A stretch of 64,000 bases of DNA from Clonostachys chloroleuca (Eukaryota > Ascomycota > Sordariomycetes > Hypocreales > Bionectriaceae). Below, one piece after another: positions 23,506 through 35,949 of this stretch. Where the stretch lies: positions 7,750,001-7,814,000 of the forward strand of contig JBANAY010000003.1 of the NCBI GenBank assembly GCA_037952775.1. Reading direction: 5' to 3'. Position 1 is the first letter of the stretch. The number at the start of each line of letters is the position of its first letter. The notes under the pieces are model-generated. The model ran no database searches, was not told the DNA's origin, and worked only from the letters and a program-made list of their open reading frames with translations. Both the position numbers and the translations under genes were made by a program.

Positions 23506-25740
23506 GAAACTGTTAATCATCGTGCCAATTCAATCATGTTCAAAATCTAGAAGTATTGTATTAGCTTAGCTTCTATAATCTTTTCCTTGTCTTTATCTTT
23601 TGAAAAAAAAAAAGAGATAAAACATATAACAGCCGATATGTATCCAAATTTGAAGGGCATGGAGTCGATATATATGCTACTATAAGAACCCGGTTCCAAG
23701 TAAATGATGCCCAGATAGTTTTGCCACGTATAAAGACATGCGTCGACCGGGATTCATGAGCTCCTGTGGGATGTATTCCCTGTTGGTACTGTGCCAGGCA
23801 TTTCCTCCGCGAGGATAATCGCCAGCGATATCGACGCCGATCTCGCTACCACCACCCCTCAAGCGATTTGAAAAATGTCGGTTGGTGATGGTATTAGGTA
23901 TGGCATTCTGGAGTATGCTATTTTATGGTTCCGTTCATCGTATTTCCTGCGACTTGGGTTTTGGCATTAATCAATGTTGCTTTGTATAAAGCCGACCCTC
24001 CAGTTGCTTACCTTCCCGGTCGACGCTGGCCTTTGAATGGAAAGGCCTGATATTCCTCGCATCCTTCCTGCTCCCCATCTATACCTAATGTGTAAAAATG
24101 TAATCTATGGCAGGCGTGGAGATTCATGCGGCCTAGTTTCTTCACTAACCCTTGGCCCAAGATACGCGAAGGAGTTTGCCGAAGCTGAATATTGGACGCA
24201 CCTCGTTATCACGGTACAGGGCCAATCGTCTTTCAGAACATACGCAAAGGAGGGGTATTCTATTCCGGGGTTCACGAACTACGCCGTACTTGGTTGAGCT
24301 CCGACTGATCCAAGGCTGGCTCGGCATGAGTACTGGCACATTCGTCACGGAGCATTAATTCCAGCTCCCCGGGCTGGGGTAGCTAAAGGCACAGCTGCGA
24401 TCGATGGTGTCCGTTAGGTTTTAGGCACCCGCCTGTCAAGCTGTTGGTGCCCTTTAGCCTGTCTCGTTTCTTCACCGGCTCTAGACAGGCTTGGCGGAGA
24501 CGCTATGGAAGTGGCTTGATGGGTCTTGACAAGGGATAACCGCACCAAGAGTCTTGGAGATTGGTGGCAGAGGCTCTGACTGGATCAGGCCTCATCAGTG
24601 GGATTAATTTCGATCCATGGAGACACTAGTTGACTAGTTGACATCTGCTACGATGATGACAAGCTGATGGCTTCTCCACGAGAATGGCGACAGACATCCA
24701 TTCCCAACATGGGTTCTCGTAATGCCGAAGAACTCAATCAATCGGAGAAACGTGACGAACCATGAACCATGGGAGACCCATCACGGTGGCGAGTGTGATC
24801 CAGACCGAGACCATTGACGAGGATATCCCTGGTACCACCGCCATTGAGGCACGGCCAATAGTTTCGTCTCTTATGCAAGCCCGCCCTGCGCATTCCTTGT
24901 GAGCCTTAGCCTTGGCATGGGCTAGGCGGAGGATCGCCCATGAATCGAGCAAAGGCCCGAGTTTGTCCCAGTTTGTCCACCACGAGATCCGGCGAATGAG
25001 ATCCCCCACCCACAAACCCCATGTCGATATTGAATTCCCATGGCGTCGTCAGCTGGGCTGTTGGAAATTGGGCATCTTATGCGGATACTACCTTCATATT
25101 CTAGCTTAGTGCCGTCCAGGCTCCTGGGACACCTCGCTTCTCGCTTCTGCATGTCAACACACATCCCCAACCGCCTGGCGATGATCAGGAGTATTTCAAA
25201 CCGTCAGTAGCACACTAGGCATCAAGGGGCTGGGTCGGGAATCGGCTCGAGATGACCGCTTCATGCGCCACGGCAGGAGTGCCGCGGCCCCGGGTTTGGC
25301 TTCCGTAGTAGTCTGAGGCGACAATTCCGGGGAGTTTCAGCGTTGAAGATGCGAAATTCGCTGGCCCTGACTGGCTGGGTACTTCCTTGCATTAGGCCGG
25401 CCTTGGGGTAAGCAGGCGGATGACCACTCAATCAATTTGGTGGCTGCAGCTCACTTATCCCCAATAATAGCGCTACTATGTATGCCGCCCGCACTTAGGC
25501 ATATCCTAGACCGACTTTCCCCTGGTCCTTTTGGACTGGGATGGGCTAGTTTGGGATGCAGAGGAGAGATACGGGGAGGGTTGGGTTGGGTAAGTATAAG
25601 TATGGTAGAGATCTCTGGGTCTGTCCCCGTCGTACGGTTCTTTAACAATAATATTCCTGGCAGGTCGTAGGATCTGTGTTTGCTTTTTTTGTGTTTAGTA
25701 AGATCGATCACAACCGATCCCTGCTACGTGACACGTCAAG
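23506..25740. other. 2.2-kb gene-free region
   Basis: Short frames only, none with family features. A11 tract at 23603-23613. The last several hundred bases must include the promoter of the protoglobin gene. Confidence 0.45.
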
Positions 25741-26614
25741 ATGACGAGTTACGAACCGGAACACATCGACCGCAAGTCGCTCTACACAAACCTAGAGGCC
25801 CGAATCGATTACCTCCATCGCTTCCTCGACTTCAATGAGAGTATGACTCCCTGACGCCTATGATTTTAAAGTGGTGGCTGGAGAAAAACTGACCGACGAC
25901 GACATTCTCAGATGACATTGAGGCGCTGGCCTTCGGATCGAAATTCGTACAGGACATCATCCCCGCTGTCGTCCACATTGTGTACCAGAAGCTCCTCCAG
26001 TTTGACATCACTGCCCGAGCATTCGAGACTCGTGATACACGATCTGAAGAGCCCTTGAAAAATGGCATCGATGTGGACAGTGCTATAGTACAGGAGCGCA
26101 AAATGTTCCTCAACGCCTATCTCAAGAAGATGTGCTCCGACCAGTCCCAGATGGAATTCTGGGAATACCTTGATCAAGTTGGGTAAGAAGCATCAACCCT
26201 CTCCTTCACTGCACAGCTGCTAATCCCGTTTATAGTGCCATGCATGTTGGCCTCCACAAGCAACGACCCCTCCGAATCGAGTACATCCACATCAACGCGA
26301 CCTTATGTGTGATACAACATGTTCTCACTGAAGCCATTCTCTCACATAATGCCCTTCCCATGTCCCGGCGCACCGCCATGGTCGTTGCCATCAGCAAGGT
26401 CATCTGGATCCAGAACGATCTGTTCGCCAAATGGTGCGTCCGCGACGGCGAGGAGTTTAATGCCGAGGGCGAGACCACGCAGCCCGCCCCCTCCATGTCC
26501 CATATTTCGCCTCCCAAAGGCACGACGTCCGAGGGACAACAGGCGGGCACATGTCCGTTCAGTGGCATGACGCAGGCGATGCAAGGGCTCAACACAGGGC
26601 CTCCTGCGCATTGA
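25741..26614 (+). CDS. Protoglobin/globin-sensor domain protein
   Basis: Heme protein of the fungal protoglobin family, 249 residues. Exons are 25741-25840, 25912-26182 and 26236-26614. The opening ID/R-K-S-LYTNLEARIDYLHRFLDFN, then PAVVHIVYQKLLQFDITARAF and QMEFWEYLDQVG, match fungal members. The proximal heme His is likely that in GAMHVGLH, directly after intron 2. Helices with YIHINATLCVIQ and KVIWIQNDLFAKWCVRDGEE complete the fold. A Pro/Ser/Met-rich tail follows with a Cys-Pro pair (TCPFSG). Ligand (O2, NO, CO) and output are unknown; no signalling domain is attached. Confidence 0.92.
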
Positions 26615-28289
26615 GTAGCAGTGGGACATACATGACTTACGAGGTAGTACTCTGGGCAACATCTGGATATAAGGTAGTAATGAATGAGGCGTTGGGGATC
26701 AATTTGAAACAGACAAATACACAGTGAATTGTTCTTTTCATGCATGGCGTGCCTTGGACTGTGCAAGCGAATGATTACAGCATTGCAACCACCTATCATC
26801 TCATCTGCATGTAGGCCATCTCACCGTGCATGTGCCCCCCTCAAGCGATCGACAATGGCTGTCTTGACCTGGCTCAAGACCCTCCGTGGTCGAGGATGAG
26901 TGGGCATCGTAATATGGAGCAGATTTTGGCAAAATTTGGCCTCAACGGGGCGATGTGGCGTCGCTTATCGAGAGATGCATCAACCCTTGACCTCGACCAG
27001 AATTCCAAACAAACAAACCCCGCCAAGTTGCTCGGGTCAGAAGCTAGCACGCTCATAGGAGTCTCCGTCAACTCGGTGCGGGGCACCGAGTCCTACGAAA
27101 ATGTAAGCTCGTTTCACACCGAGGATTAGCTTGCGCTGGGGCCAGCTATTCAGCGGTAAGCATGGACTGGATGGGCCCGGGATGCGAGTCATTCTTTTGT
27201 ATGTCAACACCGGCCCACCTACCCACAAACAAACGTACCAAGTCCTCAGTGGTTGGAAGGGGTATCTCAAAGAAGGTACCTGGTATTGGTCCAATGACGG
27301 AACACTCTTTTTGAAGCTAGGTCAGTTGCTGACAGGCTTGCCAACAACGGTCCATCCATCCCACCGCTCACATAGCCCCCCTTTTGCACTGTTCTAGGTT
27401 CATAGTAATTGCTTTGATCCTTGGCTTCATAGCTTAAAACAGCCACTCGCGTTCCGGATATGTTCCGGAGTCTGATGAAGCCTATATTAAGGGATTCTAT
27501 CATCTCCACTCACAGTCAGGACACTTTGGTCGACCATTCATATACAGGGAGCAAGCTATCTGAGCCAGGGTGCATTTTCGGAGTCTCCTTCTACTATGTT
27601 ATGTATTGAAACACTCGAGCTGCACAAAGACATTAGTTACTGAGCGCCATTGACGCGCAGAATACTCGTATACTACTCGACTCGCGTAAAGGAGGGGTTA
27701 TCGCCGTTAACTGCGATCTACGTTGCAGTGCAGCTGCCTTTGAACCGTGACAATATAAATGACACAGGTGCATGCTTAGACCCACCGCGTATTTTGATAT
27801 TCATTTGGCGTTGGGTTGTAGATGTGTAGGATAAACGAATGTAACGCTCCAGGTCCGAAAGGGGATCCCATGACAGGAAAGGGAGTACGGGCTGCAAGAC
27901 ATGGGGGGATGTGCATCTTAGTTTCACCAGATATGCCCGAAAATATACGCGAAAGGGGAAGTTCAATGCGTATAGTACACTTTCAGGTGAAATTATAAGT
28001 CATCGGAGATTTACTGTCGTTGCACCAGCCATGACAGCTCAACAACCAACGTGGGGTTGCACCAATGTCACCTTGTTTTGTTTGAGAGTATGCATATGGT
28101 AACCTCCCGGATTTATCAGCCACTGGCCGATCAATACCGATTAGCGAGGAGAAGTTCCGAAGCAGGGATACCATTGTCCATATCTCGCTCCGTCTTTGAA
28201 GTGTTTGCCGATGACGTTTCCGTAAATCCGCATTTCCACGCCGTCGCAGCATGAAGATTGACACATTGATTAATTCTATATTATGACTA
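26615..28289. other. Gene-free region
   Basis: About 1.7 kb without a supportable gene. A perfect 9-bp-stem hairpin occurs at 27071-27091. Confidence 0.45.
27071..27091. repeat. Perfect inverted repeat
   Basis: ACTCGGTGC and its exact complement GCACCGAGT around GGG. Confidence 0.75.
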
Positions 28290-29666
28290 TTATCTTTTCT
28301 CTATTACCGTGCTTCGCTCCTTATTTACCGAAACTAGGCTCCCTAGAAGATCGCAAAAATAACGTTCTCGATATACCAAGCGTTGAAAACTGTGGCTATT
28401 GATGCATGCCCGTGCACTGTCGACAGCTGCTGGATGTAGCTTCGGCGGCAATTCTAGCAAGGCTGTCCTGGTGATTTCGAGTGGCCCCGGGGACAAGGTA
28501 AAGAGGGCGTCTGAAATCGTTTGGTCTCCTGCCAGGGAAATAACGAAATCTTCAAACATGTCATTCTGTGTGATGAAATCGAAGAGTGCAACCAAACAGT
28601 GAGAATCGTTGACAATTTGATCGACACCCTTTCCAGCTACCAGTTTCGCTTGCACTTTTGCAATGTACTCCAATTCAAGGATGATGGAGCTCTCCTCTAG
28701 GCCCAAGGTCGGTCCGGTGAACGACCGGCTATATGCCAGCCGCTTCTTCCACCAGAAGCTACAGGCAAAGGATGAAATGATCACAGGAATTAGTACCACA
28801 TAACCCATCCAAAGTGTCGGGGTCATCATTCCGCCTACACCACCGAGTAGCGTAGTCAAGCCACTAGCAGCAGCGTAAATTTGGGTGCTGAGAAAGCGTC
28901 GGTGCACTTGATCTAAGACGGGGTGACCCTCGAGCCTCTCTGCTGTTACACGCTTATGTTTTTGTGCCGTTCTGAAAAGGTGGACGCACCAGACCGAGTT
29001 GACCAGGCCGTAGAGAGCGACGGGGGCGTTCCCAAGATATCCTGACAAAATATTACTTGCGAGCCAAACGGAGTGATTGGCGCCCCAGATAGCCATGATA
29101 GTACCAACACCGATAATCAAGGCCCCCGCACCCATGACAACATTCATGCCAAATCGGTTGATACACTCGCTGCCAGTCTCACGATGGAGCACATCTCGAA
29201 TCGCATCTATGTCGTAGGAAGGGAATGAATCACCCAATCGCTTTCGCATCTCATTTCCCAGCCGCCGCCGGTGCTCGCGTAAGAAGTATATGTTGTTCCA
29301 GCTTCGCTTGGCGTCAATAATAGCCGGCACAGTGAGAGCAAGGGCGAGAGCTCCTCCACAAGCCATCAGGACGATGACGTAGGTCGGAACAGGTATGTCA
29401 TTCCAGACATTTGCGGCGAAGTCTGCAGCGTTGGCCAATTCCAATAAGCCCAAAGTGCCTAGAAGGCTATTCCTCAATCTCGCTTTCGGGGACGGAGCGA
29501 TACGTTTTTTTCCCTTGATTAACCTGACCGTCGTCACGCGCTCGGTGATACTGGGTACATCGTCACCTGATGAAGGAATACTGGGTTCCAGCCCGTGTGT
29601 CATCGACGACCCAGTTTTGGTGCTTGACAGGTCGTGACGAGGCAAACTTGAATGTGGACCGGCCAT
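28290..29666 (-). CDS. Fungal integral membrane protein of unknown function
   Basis: Intron-less, 458 residues, clear ATG at 29666. The N-terminal 70 residues are polar and basic. Membrane segments appear near residues 95-117 (VIVLMACGGALALALTVPAI), 175-197 (NVVMGAGALIIGVGTIMAIWG), 205-230 and a long pair around 270-310 (TTLLGGVGGMMTPTLWMG, VVLIPVIISSFACSFWW). The C-terminal 140 residues are soluble and helical, with a conserved-looking LEYIAKVQAKLVAG. Similar proteins of unknown role exist in ascomycetes. No enzyme motif was found. Confidence 0.75.
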   Translation of the reverse strand: MAGPHSSLPRHDLSSTKTGSSMTHGLEPSIPSSGDDVPSITERVTTVRLIKGKKRIAPSPKARLRNSLLGTLGLLELANAADFAANVWNDIPVPTYVIVLMACGGALALALTVPAIIDAKRSWNNIYFLREHRRRLGNEMRKRLGDSFPSYDIDAIRDVLHRETGSECINRFGMNVVMGAGALIIGVGTIMAIWGANHSVWLASNILSGYLGNAPVALYGLVNSVWCVHLFRTAQKHKRVTAERLEGHPVLDQVHRRFLSTQIYAAASGLTTLLGGVGGMMTPTLWMGYVVLIPVIISSFACSFWWKKRLAYSRSFTGPTLGLEESSIILELEYIAKVQAKLVAGKGVDQIVNDSHCLVALFDFITQNDMFEDFVISLAGDQTISDALFTLSPGPLEITRTALLELPPKLHPAAVDSARACINSHSFQRLVYRERYFCDLLGSLVSVNKERSTVIEKR

Positions 29667-30633
29667 CTTGTCTTTCGCACAGCGAAACCTATTATTAAAA
29701 AAGCGATATGATGGAGAGAAAATGATAAATTCCCTCTCTTCTTTTCTTCTTCTCTTCCTTTTATTTAGCTTCTAATTTTCTGCCCCTGGAGGAATGGGGA
29801 ACGCGTCATCGAGAGAATGTGGACCTTGTACGCCAAGGTTTAAGCTCGGTGAGCCGAAGAGCCGATCAACAAGATTCAGACTTTTTCTCCACCTGACGAG
29901 CCTGAGTACATCGGCAATAGCTTTACATTGGGGTGGTAGAGGAAAACTTGCCGGTTCCGGGCAAGCCAGGCTGCTGTCAAAGTCAAACGAACTCAAGGCC
30001 GGCTTAGATATTCAGCGGCTAACTATATAATGCACTCCCTAACTCTGATCCATACGCCGACACATGAAGTTTTAGCTGGTCGATATAAATACCTTATTCA
30101 AAGTAGCGGTACGGTGGATGTATCTATGCCTTGACCTTTTTATTTTAGTGATCCCCAAGGATCGATCCGCCCACATGATATGCCAATGCGGCAGGACTCG
30201 AGACTGAATATCCCATATAAGATCTTTTGACTACCTAACAAGTCTGTATTGAGAGCCCTGGGCCCATTGTTCGAACCTCTTGCGATTGATCATCTTCTCT
30301 TTGGGTGATATCCTCCTCGTGGTGATTGTTGATATCACACTGGTTGGAAAAAGAACCGATGTCACTAAATTTTATAAAGCTCCCATCATTAGGAGAAACC
30401 GACACGTGGTGCGAGAAGTCCCAGTACATCAAGACTATTTTGTTACGGAAAGCTCTTGTTAGTAGGTATGTTAGGACAAACTGGGTTTTGATAACGAGTG
30501 CACTGTTGACAGGTGCATTGTTCATGAGAGACGGGGACCACAGACAAGTGGATAATGCTAAATCATCTTCGCATTCGAAACTGGGTATCTAAATTCATAT
30601 ATCTATCAACATCGACGTATCTTTACATTCTCT
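29667..30633. other. Gene-free stretch
   Basis: Includes the promoter of the membrane-protein gene (28290-29666). No other gene supported. Confidence 0.4.
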
Positions 30634-31667
30634 CTAGTATGCTCTACCATAGTTCGTCCTGTGTACGGGGGCCGGCTCCAAAGGAGGATAACCAGACCCG
30701 GCAGGACTATATGAGTATTCGTCACGCCAGGGTTCACGGCCTCGCAGTCCCTTCGAAGCACCAATTATTAATAGCAGCACACACAGAGCTGCAAACCAAA
30801 CGGTAAGGACTATACTGATGTTGCTGAAGTAGTCCGGAAACACAAGATAGAGCCGACCGTTTGTTCGTGAGGCTACGAAGTAAAGGATGTTGAGAATTGC
30901 CGACCATGTATGCCGAATGACAGAGAGTATGCTTGATGCAAGAAGACATCCAAAAGCCTATGTTCAGTATGGTCAGTGGAACATCTCGTGGAGACACATA
31001 GAGCTTATACTTACACTCCTGGGAACGGGCACCTGTGTGCGTGCCGCATAAATGAGAGGGAACACTAACGATATGACGGAAGCCACCCAGATGAAAAATG
31101 GGACCAGCATAGATGTGATTGATGAGACATTTGAGACTGTCTGGAAGCCGCGAGGGGGAAGATCCTCGGCATACAGGCGAATGTGAGTTACAACAAAGTA
31201 TATCAGGTTGAGAATTTGTGGGCTCATGAACAGGCCAAAGGATTTATTGCGATTGTCAGGGGTATCCTTCTCGTATAAATCGAAGGTGAGTTTAAGTTGG
31301 GCGTGCACTATGGCGCTGAAACTGAGACTACCAATGGTAGTCCCCAACACCCGTAGCTCATTGGCTGGGTCTCTGTAGCTCCCATCTCCCCATACCATGT
31401 TACTAAGGACGGTGTTGCTCAGACTTATGGCCATGTATCTATGATGAGAGTTGTTAGTGTGATTCAGGAGAGTCAAAGTGGTCGAGAGCTGTCCACTCAC
31501 ATGAAAAACAGTATGGCAGATATTCTGAGCCATCTCTTTGTTCTGTGACCATGACTACTAAACACTCTTGGCTTTATAATCGACAGAAAGACATTGATGA
31601 GAGCGAGGAAGGTCCCAACAGCCACAAAGCTGAGGAAAATGATGTCGAGAGTGTCTCCGAAAAACAT
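30634..31667 (-). CDS. Seven-TM fungal membrane protein, unknown function
   Basis: Exons 31667-31501, 31438-31015 and 30957-30634 give 304 residues with canonical introns of 62 and 57 bp. The start MFFGDTLDII leads into a helix (FLSFVAVGTFLALINVFL), followed by ISAILFFIYMAISLSN, LGTTIGSLSFSAIVHAQL, PQILNLIYFVVTHIRLYA, MLVPFFIWVASVISLVFPL, AFGCLLASSI and ISIVLTVWFAALCVLLLI, so about seven helices. The tail is Pro/Tyr-rich and ends NYGRAY. It resembles fungal orphan receptor-like or transporter-like proteins, but I cannot name the family. Confidence 0.8.
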
Positions 31668-32509
31668 GGTGGAGTTTCACTGGTTGTGGAGCACCTGGCC
31701 ATGTACATACGTAGATCGATCGCTCCTCTTATTTCCTGGGGAATGGAGCATATTATATGCTGCATGCCAGCAATTTGCAATATGGGGTTATTGGCAAGGC
31801 GTAATTCAATCCCCTGCCAAGGCGAGGGAGGCGGCCGGCACAGCCACTGCGCGATCCTGGAAATATTAGTGGCGAAGCTGACTATTTCTCCAAAGGTCGT
31901 TCCCAAGCCAATCAACAGGGCCGCCAAGAGTTCTGGTAAAGTGACAGGGCAAACCAGGGCAACGTACGCAGGGTTTATGAAGTGGCACGTCCATTCATTG
32001 TGGGAAATAAGACCTGAGCTTCTTAATCACAACCTAACTGGCCTCTCGTGACCCTCACGTGTCGCCTGATTAGACACAAGCCCTGAATAACCCCGGTTAC
32101 GGCCATGTTAAGCCACGTTGTAATCAGTCTTAAATGCAACAACCTTGCATGAATTGGTCATCCGTCACGATTGTGAACTGAGCTGTTTTGACGATAAGAA
32201 CGAAGTAGTCTAAAATTGTTCGCAAGTGTATACAAGGCCAGGTTTCCCCCAGGCATAGCTTTCAATCACTAAGTTCAGATTAAACCTGCAAGCAATTCCA
32301 AAAATTGAAAGCTACCAATTAAATCACTCATCGAAAAAAAATAAGGAAAGAGGTCTTTCGAACCTGCAATGAAAGAAATGTGTTGAATGTTGACTACTAA
32401 TCCAGAGAAGAATTAACATATATCAACCGTCATCAAGTTTAGTAGTTCTCATCGCTCAAGAGTGGCATTTCGTTAAAGTCATAACTTGCAGAGATACTTA
32501 ATACCAGGG
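31668..32509. other. Intergenic
   Basis: A 117-residue minus-strand frame ending at 31574 overlaps the real exon 1 in another frame and is not counted. Nothing else supported. Confidence 0.4.
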
Positions 32510-33594
32510 TTACAAATTGTAACTCTCTTTAGCTGTTCCGGCAAAAATCGCTTCAATATCGCTGGTATCCAGATCAATTTTGGCGCACATGGCTTCCACT
32601 ACGCTCTTCCAATGTGCCCAACCGTTCCCGACTCCAATGGCGCAAACCGGCCAATCGCTTGCAAATATAATTCTTTGTGAACCAAATGCTTGAATGATGA
32701 CCTGAAACCATGGAAGCAGAAACTTGGCAACGGCGGGCGGTTCGAGGAGTCTTGTAGGCTCTGACATTTCGGATAAAGCACCAGAAAGCTTCATGTATAC
32801 ACGTGGAAACTTGCCAAGTGCAGTAACAGCAGCCGCCCAAACTTGGAACTCGTCGTCCGATTCGTCGAACGGGTTTGCCAAGTTGGGCTTGAGCATATGG
32901 TCTATAAAACTGTCAACATGGAAGAGTAGAAGAGGGTAGCACGAGACCTACTAAGCACAACCATGACCTGCTCGTCGTGACGAGTGACATCTGCATGGGC
33001 CCGCTTAATTAGTTCAACAGTATCATCGAGCTGACTTTTCCCCTTATGGTGATAGTCAACACAAAGCTCGAAGATAAACCGCCGCCGCCCCAGCAGTTTG
33101 AGGCTTTCGATAAAGTCTTGCCTCAGCGCCGTGCCAGGAGCTTTATCCTGCAAAAGATAGCGAAATCCTTTGACCTTGGGCCAAGCGGGGCCTGCAACTT
33201 GCTTGGCTCTATCGAGGTACGTCTCCAGCGTGGCAGGGCCACTTGGAAGCGGTGCCCAAGGAACAAGACCCAGCACCAGCCGCGAATCCTCGGCAGCGTG
33301 ACCTTCACCAGCTTTTGGCTCGCCTAGGGCCAAGCGCCGATACCACGAAATCTCCTTTAACGGCCCTTCCCATCCCTCCTCGCCGGCATGGAGATCGTAT
33401 TTGCGGTCGTTTTCGATGACTATGAAGCCTGAGACTGATGGCGAGGATTTGCTCGCGTTTCGGAAATCCTCCACGGAGTGTTGTCTGTCAAGTGGATGGC
33501 CAGCTTCCAACCAAGATATTGAATCGATTTCAGACCTTGGGAAGAGATGTATGTGCGAATCGATGACAGGAATCTCCGAATATTTGTTCGTCAT
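32510..33594 (-). CDS. Amidohydrolase-2 family lactonase (rhamnonolactonase/PDC-lactonase-like)
   Basis: TIM-barrel metal hydrolase of 344 residues. Exon 1 (33594-32952) begins near IPVIDSHIHLFP with the metal-binding H-x-H. Intron 32902-32951 (gtaggt...tatag) joins VMVVL to NHMLKPNL. Later motifs are RVYMKLSGAL and IIFASDWPV with the metal Asp. This layout fits L-rhamnono-gamma-lactonase and 2-pyrone-4,6-dicarboxylate lactonase relatives, which open cyclic esters. Within this group of small-molecule enzymes it could hydrolyse a lactone or pyrone intermediate; this is inference. Confidence 0.9.
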
Positions 33595-34944
33595 TATGAG
33601 CTTTAAAGGTACGGTTGATCTTGAGGTGACGGTGACAAACTCTATCTGGGAACACCGCTTGTTTTTTTGACCGACAGAGTGGATGCATTGTTTGAATTCA
33701 CGATATTTAATCTATGGAAGGTGAGATGATTTGGCATCACCTGTTGAGGGGCAGGTCTTCAATTGCATACACCCGACGGGAAAATAGATTGACCCGTCGT
33801 AGCGCCGTTTCTGTCATGATGGTTTCAATAAATCCCAATTGGTGGGTGAATTGCTTATTTTATTCCCGCTAACGAGTGGAACACGGCCCAATGGTTGGCT
33901 ATATTCACAGAGGAAGGGTCCTCGGTGCAGGATAGAACCGGCGTGGAAACAAGCATCGGAAAAGGGAGATAGAGCGGACACCCTCCTGACTGATGCTATG
34001 GGTCTGTCACCAGCCAGGGAAATCTTACTCTGATATAGATATGAGGCGTTGAAAGTTGATTTTGACATATTCACGACATTATGTCTGAGGCAGAGGGGTA
34101 CTTGATAGAAACAAGCTATCACCCGTAAATAATAGTCATTGAAGTCCGTAGAACATCCATGTACCGATAAGAAAGATAAGGTATTCCCCTATCCAAAGGT
34201 ACAAAATGAAAGAAAATTGACCGAAAGCTCGTCGAATAGGGTTTTTTATGATATACTTTAGTTATATAGCAGGCCGATTTCTCTACTCAGAGAGCAAGCA
34301 GACCCATCGATTTCGTAAGATAAGCTATGAGACAATCAAGCTTTCGCGCATTGTGGTTATGATATCGAAAAGAGAAATATTACAAATGAGACGAAGTAGT
34401 TCATTTCCAACGCAAATGTTTTCAATAGCATTGGCAATGTGTATGGCTAATCAAAAATAAAACGAGAAATACTGGGTTGCCTCGAGCTCGGTGTGTTGAG
34501 GTGCTTGGAGTGGTGTAAGGCCAGCGTGAAGTCAGGCGAAAGAGGGTAGAATACATTGTCACTTAACAAGCGGTCCGTCCCGATGGCAAATGAGTCATCA
34601 GTACTATATGAAAGTTTACAGAGTTTTCTTTCTGCATAGCTGTAGCCTTAGGCTAGTAGAGCTTACCTTTTTTTAACGTTTCGTATTAATTGTGTTGAGA
34701 TGTCGGGTCTGGCATCTTCATCACTGTTTTTGACTTTGAACTCGAACTCCGTCACTCGCCTGTTTATCCGCGACATTTAATCAAACTCATTTTGTTCATC
34801 AAGCCATCGTTAAGAGCCAACTGCCCCAATCGCTTGATAGTTTGTAGCTCAGCGATGGGCTCATTGGTACGTTCAGAACGCATAGAATCGCTTTCATTCA
34901 TTCGCAAGATTGAAGCTAACCGTTGAAGGAAGGCCGGCGTGGAA
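33595..34944. other. Gene-free region with a degraded repeat copy
   Basis: No gene supported. Sequence at 34571-34653 resembles 49331-49402 with many transitions. Confidence 0.45.
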
Positions 34945-35638
34945 ATGACAACTGGATACAAACCACGTCTCGAAGGAACTCATCAAGTTCCGGCGGCAGC
35001 CGTGGCGGCTTCAATTGATGATGGCAAGAAACACCTGCTTCTGGCCGCGGTACACTGTTCCCCATCTCCGCGTCCAAGTGGCCCTATTGTATACTGACGT
35101 CTGATGAGGGCTGTAGAGTGGTTCTGTTGCCGCAACCAAACTACCTCTGATCATATCCACGTTTAGAGGTCATCAGAACCTTTCCATTCGACTTATTCTG
35201 ACTGAAAGGACGGTCAGGTTTCTTGCAGGCCAGTCACCGGAACAGCCTGCCGTCTCTTCGCTGGCTTCGCTCTCCATCGTTGATGGTATTTACCTTGACG
35301 AAGACGAGTGGAGCCATCCTTGGAAGAGGGATTCAAATATATTGCATATAGAACTCCGCCGTTGGGCTCACCTCCTCGCTATTGTCCCAATGTCAGCCAA
35401 TCTACTAGCGGACATTGCGGGAGGGTTTTGCCATGACCTCTTAACCTGTGTTATTCGCGCCTGGGATACAAGCCGCACAATTATAGTTGCACCGGCTATG
35501 AACCAGTTGATGTGGGAGCAGCCCGTTACGGTTAAACAAATATCAGTACTTACTGAAGAATGGAAATGGTTCGATGTATTATCTCCACAGATAACAGAAG
35601 CCTGCGATGACCTTGGGGAAGAAGCAATGCGCGATTAG
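34945..35638 (+). CDS. Phosphopantothenoylcysteine decarboxylase-like flavoprotein (HFCD family)
   Basis: FMN-dependent Cys decarboxylase fold, 208 residues. Exon 1 is 34945-35049; intron 35050-35116 (gtacac...tgtag) rebuilds LLLAASGSVAATKLPLI, the FMN-binding start of PPCDC. The catalytic His is in ILHIELRRWA. PMSANLLADIAGG and the signature PAMNQLMW (PxMNxxMW) follow. Near the C-terminus EACDDLGEEAM replaces the usual ACGDxGxGAM, keeping the Cys but changing the flap glycines. It could be the CoA-pathway enzyme (third step) or a paralogue decarboxylating another cysteine substrate. It is convergent with the FAD monooxygenase, 311 bp apart. Confidence 0.88.
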
Positions 35639-35949
35639 ACTGGAATTGTAACTGTTATTGAGAAACGACTGATGATACTTGAGTAAGGTCAGATACTGAG
35701 AAAAGAGAGGCATACAGACAGTTTCAAGTAGTTGTGGTTTGTTGCTACGAATTGCAAATTTTTAATATCAACAATATTGGACAATGGACCGCCATTATAC
35801 TCGCCCAACCATTGTGTCCTGTAGCAGAAGCCGAGGGGGTCAGGGTTAATGCGATGTAAGTCGGGCCCGGATGCGAAACCTCTCAGGGCGCATCACTCCT
35901 ATACGCAGTTATTGGCTGATTAAGTTCCACGCCATCCATGAATACAAAA
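35639..35949. other. Intergenic between convergent genes
   Basis: Three-prime ends of the flavoprotein and the monooxygenase face each other; no gene seen. Confidence 0.5.

Noticed and set aside
24037..25670. Several frames of 60-95 codons on both strands
   Set aside because: None continues through plausible introns or shows recognisable motifs.
26230..26799. 189-codon frame on the minus strand
   Set aside because: It is antisense to exon 3 of the protoglobin and has no family features.
27071..27091. Hairpin resembling part of a Cas9 guide scaffold tail
   Set aside because: Only a short chance likeness; no repeats, spacers or cas genes, and the host is a fungus.
31574..31927. Possible N-terminal extension or separate gene before the seven-TM protein
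   Set aside because: It overlaps exon 1 in another frame. The exon 1 frame starting at 31667 gives membrane helices and joins both introns in phase.
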